Origin: Candidatus Paracaedibacteraceae bacterium
GTDB taxonomy: Bacteria > Pseudomonadota > Alphaproteobacteria > Paracaedibacterales > Paracaedibacteraceae
Length of the DNA stretch: 64,000 nucleotides
Direction: 5' to 3'
Assembly: GCA_019459505.1 (NCBI GenBank)
Contig: JAIBEV010000141.1
Span: 54,003-118,002, forward strand
Below are positions 56,110 through 64,000 of the stretch, piece by piece. The position numbers and the translations under genes are program-made. The notes under the pieces were generated by a model, which was not told the DNA's origin, ran no database searches, and saw only the letters and a program-made list of their open reading frames with translations. Numbering within the stretch: position 1 is the first letter of the stretch; every line of letters starts with the position of its first letter.

Positions 56110-56180
56110 CACAGGAGTGGTTGAGGTGGGAGAGCCATTAAAACCGTCCGGTGCTAACAACCGTTAGTCACTTTCCTGTG
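56110..56180 (+). promoter_or_regulatory. Structured 5' leader of rpsB (candidate S2-binding site)
   Basis: An outer helix, CACAGGA (56110-56116) with TCCTGTG (56174-56180), encloses a hairpin, CTAAC (56154-56158) with GTTAG (56163-56167) extended by GTG/CAC. It lies 31 bases before the rpsB ATG. In E. coli S2 represses its own rpsB-tsf operon through a leader, and this structure may play that role. Confidence 0.45.
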
Positions 56181-56211
56181 GAGGTATAACCGGAAAAGGA
56201 GTATTTACCAA

Positions 56212-56988
56212 ATGGCACTGCCAACATTTTCAATGCGTCAGCTTTTAGAAGCTGGTATTCACTACGGTCACCACACACGTCGCTGGAACCCAAAGATGGC
56301 TCCATTCTTGTTTGGTATTCGTAACAACATTCACATTATTGACCTTGAACAAACAGTTAACCTACTGCATCGTGCACTAGAAGCTGTACGCAACACAGTT
56401 GCAGCTGGCGGTCGTGTTTTGTTCGTCGGAACAAAGCCACAAGCGTCTGCAAAGGTTAAAGAATCAGCAAGCAAGTGCGGTCAATATTATATTAATCACC
56501 GCTGGCTTGGTGGTACATTGACCAACTGGAAAACTGTTAACCAATCCATTAAGCGTATGAAAGATCAAGAAGAACGTCTTGATAACAGCGGTCAAGGTCT
56601 GACAAAGAAAGAACAGCTTGATTTGCAACGCGAATATACAAAGCTAGAACTTGCTTTGGGTGGGATTCGCGATATGGGTGGACTACCTGACCTGTTGTTC
56701 GTTATTGACACCAATAAAGAAGCAATTGCAATTCAAGAAGCTGCTCGTTTGGGTATCCCGGTAGTGGGTATTTTAGACAGTAACTCCGACCCCGCTGGCG
56801 TTACATTCCCTATTCCAGGTAACGACGACGCACAACGCGCAATCCAAATGTATTGTGATTTAGTTGCTGGTGCAGTTCTTGATGGGTTACAAGCTGAAAT
56901 GGCGAGCGCTGGTATCGATCTCGGTGCCTCAGCAGAGCTTCCGGCTGAACTTCTAGCTCAAGAAGCTGGCGAAGAGCACGCTGAATAA
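56212..56988 (+). CDS. rpsB: 30S ribosomal protein S2
   Basis: 258-aa small-subunit protein needed for S1 binding. [60 protein letters not shown] and [27 protein letters not shown] are family signatures. An AAAAGGAG ribosome binding site precedes ATG. First of the conserved rpsB-tsf-pyrH-frr series. The C-terminal tail ([13 protein letters not shown]) is acidic and slightly longer than minimal. Confidence 0.97.
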   Translation: MALPTFSMRQLLEAGIHYGHHTRRWNPKMAPFLFGIRNNIHIIDLEQTVNLLHRALEAVRNTVAAGGRVLFVGTKPQASAKVKESASKCGQYYINHRWLGGTLTNWKTVNQSIKRMKDQEERLDNSGQGLTKKEQLDLQREYTKLELALGGIRDMGGLPDLLFVIDTNKEAIAIQEAARLGIPVVGILDSNSDPAGVTFPIPGNDDAQRAIQMYCDLVAGAVLDGLQAEMASAGIDLGASAELPAELLAQEAGEEHAE

Positions 56989-57163
56989 GATTTTAAATAT
57001 CTAAGTCCGCTTATTTTGCACAGGACTCGGATTAGAACTTTAAAGAAGTTGTCTTCAAAATTGACCTCGATAATATTGTTTCTCTTGAGGAAATTTATGA
57101 AGAAAAATTCAATGAAAGGTCCGAGATACTAAATGTACAAAATGATCTGAGTTAGATATACTA

Positions 57164-57188
57164 ATGCTCAAGATACGATCTTGAGCAT
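57164..57188 (+). terminator. Hairpin between rpsB and tsf
   Basis: ATGCTCAAGAT and ATCTTGAGCAT form a perfect 11-bp stem with the loop ACG, followed by CACTCTTTTTGTTTT. It can terminate or attenuate transcription before tsf. Confidence 0.7.
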
Positions 57189-57250
57189 CACTCTTTTTGT
57201 TTTGGATAATTTGATCTAACTTAAATCTAACTATATTTCAGGAGATGATT

Positions 57251-58180
57251 ATGGCTGAAATTTCCGCAGCTCTCGTTCGCGAACTCCGCGAAAAGTCTGG
57301 CGCCGGTATGATGGACTGTAAAAAGGCCCTTACCGAAACCAATGGTAATGTTGAAGAAGCGATTGATTGGCTTCGCAAAAAAGGACTTGCTGCCGCTGCT
57401 AAAAAAGCTGGTCGCGTTGCTGCTGAAGGTCTGGTTGGTGTTGCCACCAACGGCACAAAGGGTGCCATCGTTGAAATTAATGCTGAGACTGACTTCGTTG
57501 CCCGCAATGATCAGTTCCAAAGCATGGTTCGGAATATTACAGAAATTGCGCTTACTGGTGCTCACACAGATGAATCCCTTAAGTCCGCAAAGTATGACGA
57601 CGCGCAGACAGTAGAGAGTGAAATTACTCGTTTGATCGCCACAATTGGTGAAAACATGAGCCTCCGTCGCACTCAAAGTCTAAGTGTTTCTCAAGGTGTT
57701 ATCAGCTCTTACATTCACAATGCCACAGCGCCGGGTCTCGGTAAGATTGGTGTATTGGTTGCTTTGGAATCAGCAGCTCCGGCAGATAAACTTAATGAAT
57801 TGGGTAAAAAGATTGCAATGCACATTGCAGCCGCCAACCCAGCCGCATTGACCATCGAAGAAGTTGACCCAACAGCTTTAGAGCGTGAACGTACAGTTTT
57901 GATTGAACAAGCTCGTGCCACAGGTCGTCCAGAGGAAATTATCCAAAAGATGGTTGAAGGTCGCGTTCGTAAGTTCTATGAAGAAGTGGTTTTGCTTGAG
58001 CAAACATTTGTTCTCGATGGACAAACAAAGGTTGCAGAAGTAGTTGATCAAGCTGGAAAAGAATTCGGCGCTCCTGTCAAATTGACCAGCTACGTCAAGT
58101 ACACGCTGGGTGAAGGAATCGAAAAAGAAGAATCTGATTTCGCAGCCGAGGTAGCAGCTCAGGCTTCTGGTGGCCGCTAA
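57251..58180 (+). CDS. tsf: Elongation factor Ts
   Basis: 309-aa guanine nucleotide exchange factor for EF-Tu. The start at 57251 ([27 protein letters not shown]) has AGGAG seven bases upstream; an ATG six bases earlier abuts the site. The coiled core [14 protein letters not shown] and the C-terminal GREEI-like [30 protein letters not shown] are conserved. pyrH starts 17 bases after its stop. Confidence 0.97.
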   Translation: MAEISAALVRELREKSGAGMMDCKKALTETNGNVEEAIDWLRKKGLAAAAKKAGRVAAEGLVGVATNGTKGAIVEINAETDFVARNDQFQSMVRNITEIALTGAHTDESLKSAKYDDAQTVESEITRLIATIGENMSLRRTQSLSVSQGVISSYIHNATAPGLGKIGVLVALESAAPADKLNELGKKIAMHIAAANPAALTIEEVDPTALERERTVLIEQARATGRPEEIIQKMVEGRVRKFYEEVVLLEQTFVLDGQTKVAEVVDQAGKEFGAPVKLTSYVKYTLGEGIEKEESDFAAEVAAQASGGR

Positions 58181-58197
58181 ATATAGGAGAGGACTCA

Positions 58198-58923
58198 ATG
58201 ACATACAAAAGAGTCCTCCTCAAAATCTCTGGGGAGGCTTTAGCTGAAGTGGATGAGGCAGGGCATCCCCAAACTCTCAGCAACCGCATGCTCCATAAAA
58301 TAGCAGCGGATATTTACACAGCAACACAATCGGGTGTTCAGGTGTGTGTGGTCATTGGGGGAGGTAACATTTTCCGCGGTGACAAAGGATCCCAAGTTCT
58401 AGGCATTGATCGGTCAACCTGTGATTACATGGGAATGCTTGCAACCGTTATTAATGCTCTCGCCTTACAAAATGCAATTGAACAAAATGGCATGGCCTGT
58501 CGCGTTATGACAGCGATTCCTATGAAGGCAATTGGAGAGGATTATGTCCGCCGTCGGGCGATATCCCACATGGAAAAAGGCCGAGTGGTTATTTTTGCCG
58601 CTGGATCAGGAAACCCATTTTTTACCACCGATACGGCTGCTGCTCTTCGCGCGTTAGAAATGGAGTGCGAACTCCTGCTAAAAGCAACCAAGGTTGATGG
58701 CGTTTATGACAAAGATCCAGTCAAACATAAAGATGCCCAGCATTATGCTAAATTAACTTATAGCGACATCCTTAATGATCGCCTTAGTGTGATGGATGCA
58801 ACAGCCGTTGCCTTACTACGCGAGCATAAACTTCCTTTGGCAGTATTTTCAATCTTTGCAGCTAATGGATTTGTTAATGTTCTTGCAGGTAAAGGCCAAC
58901 ACACCCTAATATCAGAAGTATAA
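58198..58923 (+). CDS. pyrH: UMP kinase
   Basis: 241-aa hexameric bacterial UMP kinase. YKRVLLKISGEALAE at the N-terminus, VVIGGGNIFRG for the phosphate site, DYMGMLATVINALALQNAIE and GRVVIFAAGSGNPFFTTDTAAALRALEM are characteristic; VDGVYDKDPVKHKDA carries the UMP-binding region. GGAGAGGAC precedes ATG. It is co-transcribed with tsf and frr. Confidence 0.97.
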   Translation: MTYKRVLLKISGEALAEVDEAGHPQTLSNRMLHKIAADIYTATQSGVQVCVVIGGGNIFRGDKGSQVLGIDRSTCDYMGMLATVINALALQNAIEQNGMACRVMTAIPMKAIGEDYVRRRAISHMEKGRVVIFAAGSGNPFFTTDTAAALRALEMECELLLKATKVDGVYDKDPVKHKDAQHYAKLTYSDILNDRLSVMDATAVALLREHKLPLAVFSIFAANGFVNVLAGKGQHTLISEV

Positions 58924-58945
58924 CAAATAAGAGGATTTCCTACTC

Positions 58946-59503
58946 ATGTCTGATCCACGTATTACAGAATCAGCCCGTCGCATGGATGGCGCCGTTGAAG
59001 TTTTAAACAGAGAACTTTCCGGTCTGCGCACAGGACGCGCCTCTATTAATTTGCTTGATAGCGTCAAAGTCGATGCGTATGGTACACCAACTTCCATTAA
59101 TCAAATTGGGAACATCAACGTGCCTGAAGCAAGAATGTTGACTGTCCAAATTTGGGATAGCTCAATGATTAAGAGTGCTGAAAAAGCCATTCGGGATGCC
59201 GGTCTGGGTCTCAATCCCGCCGTTGATGGGCAATTGATTCGCATTCCTTTGCCCTCTTTAAACGAAGAACGTCGTCAAGAATTAACAAAAATTGCAGCCA
59301 AGTATGCCGAAGAAGCCCGTATCAGCGTCCGTAATGTCCGCCGCGACGCCATGGAAGCTTTAAAGAAAAGTGAAAAAGAGGGCGATATCTCAGAAGATGA
59401 ACATCGTCGCTTATCAGATGAAGTTCAAAAGGTTACTGACATCCATATTAAAAAAATTGACGAAGTCTTAGCCTCGAAACAAAAAGACATTCTGCAAGTT
59501 TAA
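58946..59503 (+). CDS. frr: Ribosome recycling factor
   Basis: 185-aa protein that splits post-termination ribosomes with [57 protein letters not shown], and the C-terminal [28 protein letters not shown] are the signatures. GAGGA precedes ATG. In many alphaproteobacteria uppS and cdsA come next; here the series stops and an accessory region begins. Confidence 0.97.
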   Translation: MSDPRITESARRMDGAVEVLNRELSGLRTGRASINLLDSVKVDAYGTPTSINQIGNINVPEARMLTVQIWDSSMIKSAEKAIRDAGLGLNPAVDGQLIRIPLPSLNEERRQELTKIAAKYAEEARISVRNVRRDAMEALKKSEKEGDISEDEHRRLSDEVQKVTDIHIKKIDEVLASKQKDILQV

Positions 59504-60088
59504 GATATTTTTCTGGGAGAGAAAAAAAGATTACCTTATGTCTCTCCCGATACTAATTTCTCCGTGCTTTATAAATTTAAATAAATTCCTAGCCTTAAAC
59601 TGTTTGTCAACACCGTCCTTCAAGATAAGCAATTTTGATAAAAACAGCCGACTTCCCATAATGAAAAATTTTCTAGATTGCAATTCTTTCTCCTAACAAT
59701 TTTTTATTCCTACAAACTATCTACCCTCCCCTAACATCTCCTTAAACAATTGCTTACACTTTCCTTTACTCAAACAAAAATTTAGATTATAACTTTAGCC
59801 CCCCTAATACTTCAAATAAAAAATAATTTTCATTAAGACCCTTGTAGGAAAATATTAAAAGCGCAAATCACACGAAGAAAATGGCTATTACCCTTAGAAA
59901 GGCCAATCATCTTATCTTAGCTCTTTCAATCAATGCGGACCAGGGCAAATATAGTGATGCCGACAAAGCTATTAAACTCTAAATTAATATTTAGAGTAAA
60001 AATAATAATAATATTTCTCCTATGAAATTTATTATAAATATTTAAGATATGATTTGTGCTTTATAATTAAATATTATGGAGAAAAACA
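59504..60088. other. Intergenic region with a weak hairpin and one short frame
   Basis: 585 AT-rich bases between frr and the HAF gene. GGGAGAGA (59515-59522) and TCTCTCCC (59541-59548) pair after frr with a long loop, perhaps a weak terminator. A 33-codon frame at 59881-59982 (begins MAITLRKANH) has only a weak GAAGAA upstream and looks like a gene remnant. Nothing else recognised. Confidence 0.4.
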
Positions 60089-61285
60089 ATGTGGTTACAA
60101 TTTATAATGTCAGTTCCTTTATTATGCAGTTCTGGATATTTAGTATGTGCTTCAGATGAAATAGAGAATAAGGATACAAGATTTTCCTTGCTACATTCAA
60201 TGTTCCCACTAGAGAAAGAAGAGGAGAGCAAAGATATCACCAGTAAACAGAGTGGATTGGCACTGCCACTGAAGCCTTGGAGTAATGGCCTAGGCGTAAG
60301 CGGAGATGGTTCGCGGGTAGTTGGAGATTATTATATTGTCGCTACCCGCTCCACCAAAGGATTTCGCTGGACACGAGGGATAGGCATGGAATCCTTAGGC
60401 ACCTTAAATGGCGGACCGTGGAGTGTAGCTAGAAGTGCAAATGGAGACGGATCAGTGGTCGTGGGACACTCAGGGGATGGTGCAGCTCAATACAACAGCG
60501 AAAAAGCTGTTCGTTGGACGGTAGAACTGGGAGGAACAAACATAGAATCCTTAGGCACCTTAAATGGCGGAATGGGTAGTGTAGCTTCTGGCGTCAATAA
60601 CGATGGTTCTGTAGTAGTTGGGTATGCAATGGATGGTACAGATGGAAACAGAAGAAAAGCTGTTCGTTGGACGGTAGGGACAGGCATGAAATCCTTAGGC
60701 AATTTAAATGGCGGAATGGATAGTGTAGCTTCTGGCGTCAATAACGATGGTTCCATTGTGGTAGGGACAGCAAAGGATGGTGCAGATCAATACAACAGAG
60801 AAAAAGCTGTTCGTTGGACGGTAGGACTGGGAGGAACAAACATAGAATCCTTAGGCACCTTAAATGGCGGACCGTGGAGTGATGCTTATGGCGTCAGTAA
60901 AGATGGTTCCGTTGTGGTAGGGGTAGCAGCCGATGGTGCTCAGAATAATCGGCGGACAGCTTTTCGTTGGATGGCAGGGACAGGCATGGAATCCTTAGGC
61001 ACTTTAAATGGCGGACTGTCGAGTACAGCTTATGGCACCAATAAAGACGGATCAGTGGTCGTGGGAAGCTCAGAGGATGGTGCAGATGAAAACATAAAAA
61101 AAGCTTTTCGTTGGACGGCGGCAACAGGTATGGCCCCTCTAGGAACGACAGGTGAATTCAGTACCGCTACGGACATTAATGAAGAGGGAGACGTCATAGT
61201 AGGGACCGTTATAAGAAGCAGGGTGATGGTCTTTCGCTGGACACAGGACACAGGCATAGTTCATCTCGGTATTCCTTCCGAATAA
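60089..61285 (+). CDS. Secreted HAF-repeat protein
   Basis: 398-aa protein. A signal peptide (MWLQFIMSVPLLCSSGYLVCA, residues 1-21) and a charged linker to about residue 70 are followed by repeats of about 48-52 residues. Each contains GDGSVVVG...DG, KAVRWT and then G-M-E-SLGTLNGG, the HAF extracellular-repeat pattern. Five near-identical DNA segments coding ESLGTLNGG lie at 60389, 60545, 60689, 60845 and 60989. Spacing alternates 156 and 144 bases, so the real duplication unit is 300 bases. The repeats form beta-propeller-like blades in known families. No transporter domain is attached. A hairpin follows at 61314-61341. Confidence 0.8.
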   Translation: MWLQFIMSVPLLCSSGYLVCASDEIENKDTRFSLLHSMFPLEKEEESKDITSKQSGLALPLKPWSNGLGVSGDGSRVVGDYYIVATRSTKGFRWTRGIGMESLGTLNGGPWSVARSANGDGSVVVGHSGDGAAQYNSEKAVRWTVELGGTNIESLGTLNGGMGSVASGVNNDGSVVVGYAMDGTDGNRRKAVRWTVGTGMKSLGNLNGGMDSVASGVNNDGSIVVGTAKDGADQYNREKAVRWTVGLGGTNIESLGTLNGGPWSDAYGVSKDGSVVVGVAADGAQNNRRTAFRWMAGTGMESLGTLNGGLSSTAYGTNKDGSVVVGSSEDGADENIKKAFRWTAATGMAPLGTTGEFSTATDINEEGDVIVGTVIRSRVMVFRWTQDTGIVHLGIPSE

Positions 61286-62048
61286 ATATCCCCTTTCTAA
61301 CCCGTTATCATCAAAGAGTTGTCCAGCAAAGGACAGCTCTTGCTACCCAGTCCAAAAGGCTTCGCAACCAATATGGCCTCGTCACCCCTCAAGGAATTGG
61401 ATGTTTGAGAAAGAAACTGTCTCAGTTTTGGAAAATCAGAATAATCAGCTGACTAGCTTAGCGCTTGAAATTCCCCCCCCCCCAGCCGCACCAAGGACTT
61501 TTAGACATCGAATAGAAAGTCACTATTTTGGTTAAGAAGATCACTAAAATCTGTTAATGTGAATTATGGATTAAATTTAATTAAAGCAATGGAGTGGTTC
61601 GGCTAGATTGAGACTGAAAAAACTCAATCTGGAGCCCACTCATGAAAAAAGATAACATAAGTTTATTCCGTTTTGTTGATGATTTTATTAAAGAATTTCA
61701 AGAAGTGTTACAATCCTACCTATTGGATACGTCACGCCAAGCTTCAAAACCCACCTGAGTTATTGGGCAGCTAAATTATAGTAACTAACAATAAACTTCA
61801 GCCCCAATACACTAGACACCGTTCGCCATTCAATACTTTTGTTCATATCATTGTTACCCTTACTGTCTAGCAACTCAAGTCATTCAAACCATCTCTGGAA
61901 TTCCAATTCAATCCTTTTAATCTAAAATTCGCGTTAAAAAGAAAAGAAAGTTACGAGAAAAATTTATCTAAATTGCCCCTAAAGCATAGCTCTATAGAAG
62001 AGGTACATTAAAATAAAATAAGGGCTTATAAATTAGAGAAGGAGTAAA
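61286..62048. other. Intergenic region with IS debris and poly-C tract
   Basis: About 760 bases. It holds a hairpin at 61314-61341 (AAGAGTTGTCC with GGACAGCTCTT, one wobble pair), an 11-base C run at 61473-61483, and a transposase fragment at 61642-61758 next to a GGCTAGATTGAG stem-loop (61601-61636). The rest has no credible gene. Confidence 0.5.
61642..61758 (+). pseudogene. Transposase N-terminal fragment (IS982-like)
   Basis: A 38-codon remnant beginning MKKDNISLFRFVDDFIKEFQ and ending at a TGA. The SLFRFVDDFIKEF wording resembles the N-terminus of IS982-family transposases (FCFVDDF.KEF). The rest of the gene is missing. The family call is from memory and tentative. Confidence 0.4.
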
Positions 62049-62946
62049 ATGACAGAGGATATACCCAACTATAAATCTCCTGACTACATTTATGCTCATC
62101 ACTTTAAAAATATGGAAGGGATCCCTTTTACGCCTCGAGAAATAGACATTCTTGCCAGCATATTAAGTGGAAAAACAGTGAAGACGATTGCTTATCTTTT
62201 AACTATTTCTCCTAAAACTGTTGAAACCCATATGCGTAATTTAATGCTAAAGCTTAATTGCAACTCGCGTGAAGGGATTATTAATTTTATTGAGAAAACA
62301 GGGAAATTTTCTTTCTTTAGACAACATTATGAAAATCTTTTAGTCCAAACTCAGTTTGAAAAAAAAACTTCAAGAGATAGCAAAGCTTATCCCTAAAGAA
62401 AAAATTATATCTGTTTGTTTATATGCTCCCTCCCCAGGAGAAAATTTCTCTCTTTCCTCTTATATTGAAAAACAATTAAATCGTGTGGGGATTCAAACGA
62501 CAAGGAACAGTATTGCGAATGAAATAGCCCAAAAGAAGAGCAATACTGTGCATTCGAAGGCCGATTCTCATCATTCTATTATTTATATAACAACTTCTGA
62601 ACACATTGATCATATTCAGAACTCTTTTCCAGATTCCTCTATTCATCGGCTAATTATCTTTCCTACAAAGGAAAATGTTCCTAGTTTTTTTAAAGAAAGG
62701 AAAAATTGTTCTCTGATTATTATAGAAGAACATGAAAGTTATCATGATATTATTCTGGAAATCTTAAAAAACTTACTCCCTCAGTTTAATATTGAACCCA
62801 TCATTTCTGACTTTCAAAATACTCTTCATTTCCCTTTCGATAAAAATCCTTTCTTACTTTCGGATTCATTATTTCCCTCAATTTTGTCCCCTCCCCAAAA
62901 CGAATCCCATAAAATAGGTTTACTGGGATTTGTTGCGGATGTTTAA
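62049..62946 (+). pseudogene. LuxR-type HTH protein split at an A9 tract
   Basis: Two overlapping frames encode one protein. The first (62049-62396) carries a LuxR/GerE helix-turn-helix (FTPREIDILASILSGKTVKTIAYLLTISPKTVETHMRNLMLKL). The second is open from the nine-A run at 62359-62367 to 62946 and starts in mid-protein (KKLQEIAKLIPKEKIISVCLY). The joined product would be about 300 residues: an N-terminal HTH and a C-terminal domain with no recognised fold. The change of frame sits exactly at the A9 run, so slippage during transcription, phase variation or an assembly error are all possible. Its last codons may be supplied by the adjoining insertion sequence. Confidence 0.65.
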
Positions 62947-64000
62947 GAAAAGTCATAAAAAGTAATCAGGTTTATTGATAAGGAGTATTATGTATGACTA
63001 TAACGTCCTCTGTTAAGACATATCGCGTTAAAAATTGGTCTAATTATAACCAACTTTTGCAAGATCGCTGGAATATCAATTTATGGTTTTGCCCTGAAGT
63101 CGTTAACAAATGGTATAAAGAAGGGGATACTAGGACTCATTATACCAATCAGACGATTCTAATTTGTTTAACAATTCGAGCTTTGTTCAATTTATCCCTT
63201 AGAGCAACGCAAGGATTAATGAGCTCTTTAATCAGACGTCTTAATTTACCCATCACCTGCCCTCATTATACACGCCTATGTCGTCGAGCATCAGGCTTAG
63301 ATAAGATTAAAATTCCTCGGAAGAGAAGCTCTCAGGCTTTTTACATTTGTGTGGATTCGACAGGCCTTAAAGTTTATGGGCCGGGGGAGTGGCAAGCTCA
63401 TATGCATCGCGCTTCCCAAAGACGCACTTGGCGTAAAGTCCATATTGCTATTGATCCAATCACTCAACAAATAACCTCGGCTCTGTTAACCCCTTCTTCA
63501 ACAGGGGATGGTAAGGTTGTCCCTAAGCTCTTAAACCCCTTAAAAGACCCCTTGAAAAAGTTTTATGCGGACGGAGCGTATGATAGCCGGAAAGTTTATA
63601 AGTATTTATATGATCGCGGCATTATGCCTGTCATCCCGGTTGACATCAATGCCCGCCAAACTTACATCAAAGAATTAAGGCCTCGGTTAGGGAAAAAAAG
63701 GCTTATTGATCCCCATCCTGAGCTTTATTGGCGTAATCAAGCGATTGCGCATCGTGATCACTTTATTGATCCTGTTGAAGGTGTTAAAGATTGGAAGAAA
63801 TCTTCTGGCTATCACTTAAGGTCGCTGGTTGAAACGACCATGATGCGCTTAAAGCGAACCTTTACGGATAAGCTGCGGTCACGAACGCTTGCCAATCAAA
63901 AGACAGAGATCTATGTAAAGTGCTTAATTTTAAATAAATTTATTGAACTAGGGCTTCCCTACACAGTTCCCATTAAATACCCCACCATAAAAGCATAAAA
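62925..64000 (+). mobile_element. IS5-family insertion sequence, right end outside window
   Basis: The left end is placed near 62925, where GGGATTTGTTG resembles the TTTGTTG part of IS903-type inverted repeats; the intact transposase follows. The right terminal repeat and any target duplication lie beyond the window, so the boundaries are unconfirmed. Confidence 0.5.
62994..63998 (+). CDS. IS5-family transposase
   Basis: 334-aa DDE transposase. Catalytic residues appear as Asp in ICVDSTGLKVYGPGEW, Asp in YADGAYDSRKVY, and Glu in SLVETTMMRLKRTF with the R/K pattern of the IS5 group. HKV-like WRKVHIAIDPITQQI is also typical. AGGAG lies eight bases before the ATG. It is complete and probably active. 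It lies just downstream of the split LuxR-type gene. Confidence 0.9.
   Translation: MTITSSVKTYRVKNWSNYNQLLQDRWNINLWFCPEVVNKWYKEGDTRTHYTNQTILICLTIRALFNLSLRATQGLMSSLIRRLNLPITCPHYTRLCRRASGLDKIKIPRKRSSQAFYICVDSTGLKVYGPGEWQAHMHRASQRRTWRKVHIAIDPITQQITSALLTPSSTGDGKVVPKLLNPLKDPLKKFYADGAYDSRKVYKYLYDRGIMPVIPVDINARQTYIKELRPRLGKKRLIDPHPELYWRNQAIAHRDHFIDPVEGVKDWKKSSGYHLRSLVETTMMRLKRTFTDKLRSRTLANQKTEIYVKCLILNKFIELGLPYTVPIKYPTIKA

Noticed and set aside
59881..59982. 33-codon frame before the HAF gene as a real gene
   Set aside because: Weak upstream GAAGAA only, no family resemblance, and it lies in decayed-looking AT-rich sequence.

Overview
The window (about 40% GC by eye, dense genes on both strands) looks like the chromosome of a host-associated alphaproteobacterium, most plausibly of the Holosporales/Paracaedibacter type. 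Pointers are the rpsB-tsf-pyrH-frr order, a TIGR02300-type zinc-ribbon protein, a long Rickettsia-type isocitrate dehydrogenase, a transporter resembling the rickettsial S-adenosylmethionine carrier, type VI secretion genes, secreted LRR and HAF-repeat proteins, many secreted orphans, dispersed palindromic repeats and several freshly broken genes. The placement is inferred from gene content; no rRNA gene is present to confirm it.

Layout. 1-5.1 kb: the end of a beta-ketoacyl synthase, a frameshifted LRR protein, a secreted subtilase and alanine dehydrogenase. 5.1-13.1 kb: a type VI secretion block, with tssA divergent from tssK-tssL-tssM. 13.3-28.6 kb: mostly housekeeping (rpmG, an Old Yellow Enzyme, a zinc-ribbon protein, aroA, ruvX, icd, an L,D-transpeptidase, thrS, a RatA/COQ10 protein, an RluA-type pseudouridine synthase, recG) with three lineage-specific secreted or membrane proteins, one frameshifted. 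28.7-37.7 kb: a minus-strand phage or gene-transfer-agent-like block (portal, protease, capsid, connectors, tail-type proteins, cell-wall hydrolase, holin) without terminase or tape measure, interrupted by a plus-strand DMT transporter with its own terminator. 37.8-38.3 kb: a palindromic-repeat cluster. 38.4-41.6 kb: a LysR regulator and a small regulatory operon. 41.7-45.0 kb: sdhCDAB. 45.1-50.8 kb: a minus-strand run with methylmalonyl-CoA epimerase, folB, a pteridine-reductase-like SDR, enolase, a GGDEF protein and coxC. 51-56 kb: kup, a broken FAD oxidoreductase with permuted motif order, and a glutamine synthetase whose adenylylation tyrosine is phenylalanine. 56.2-59.5 kb: rpsB, tsf, pyrH, frr. 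59.5-64 kb: an accessory end with a HAF-repeat protein, transposase debris, a LuxR-type gene split at an A9 tract, and an IS5-family transposase.

How the parts fit: central metabolism (TCA enzymes, respiratory chain, glycolysis, folate, shikimate) coexists with host-interaction machinery (T6SS, secreted protease, LRR and HAF proteins) and signs of gene decay: at least five loci carry a frameshift or internal stop. This fits a lineage adapting to intracellular life. No CRISPR array, rRNA or tRNA gene was recognised.
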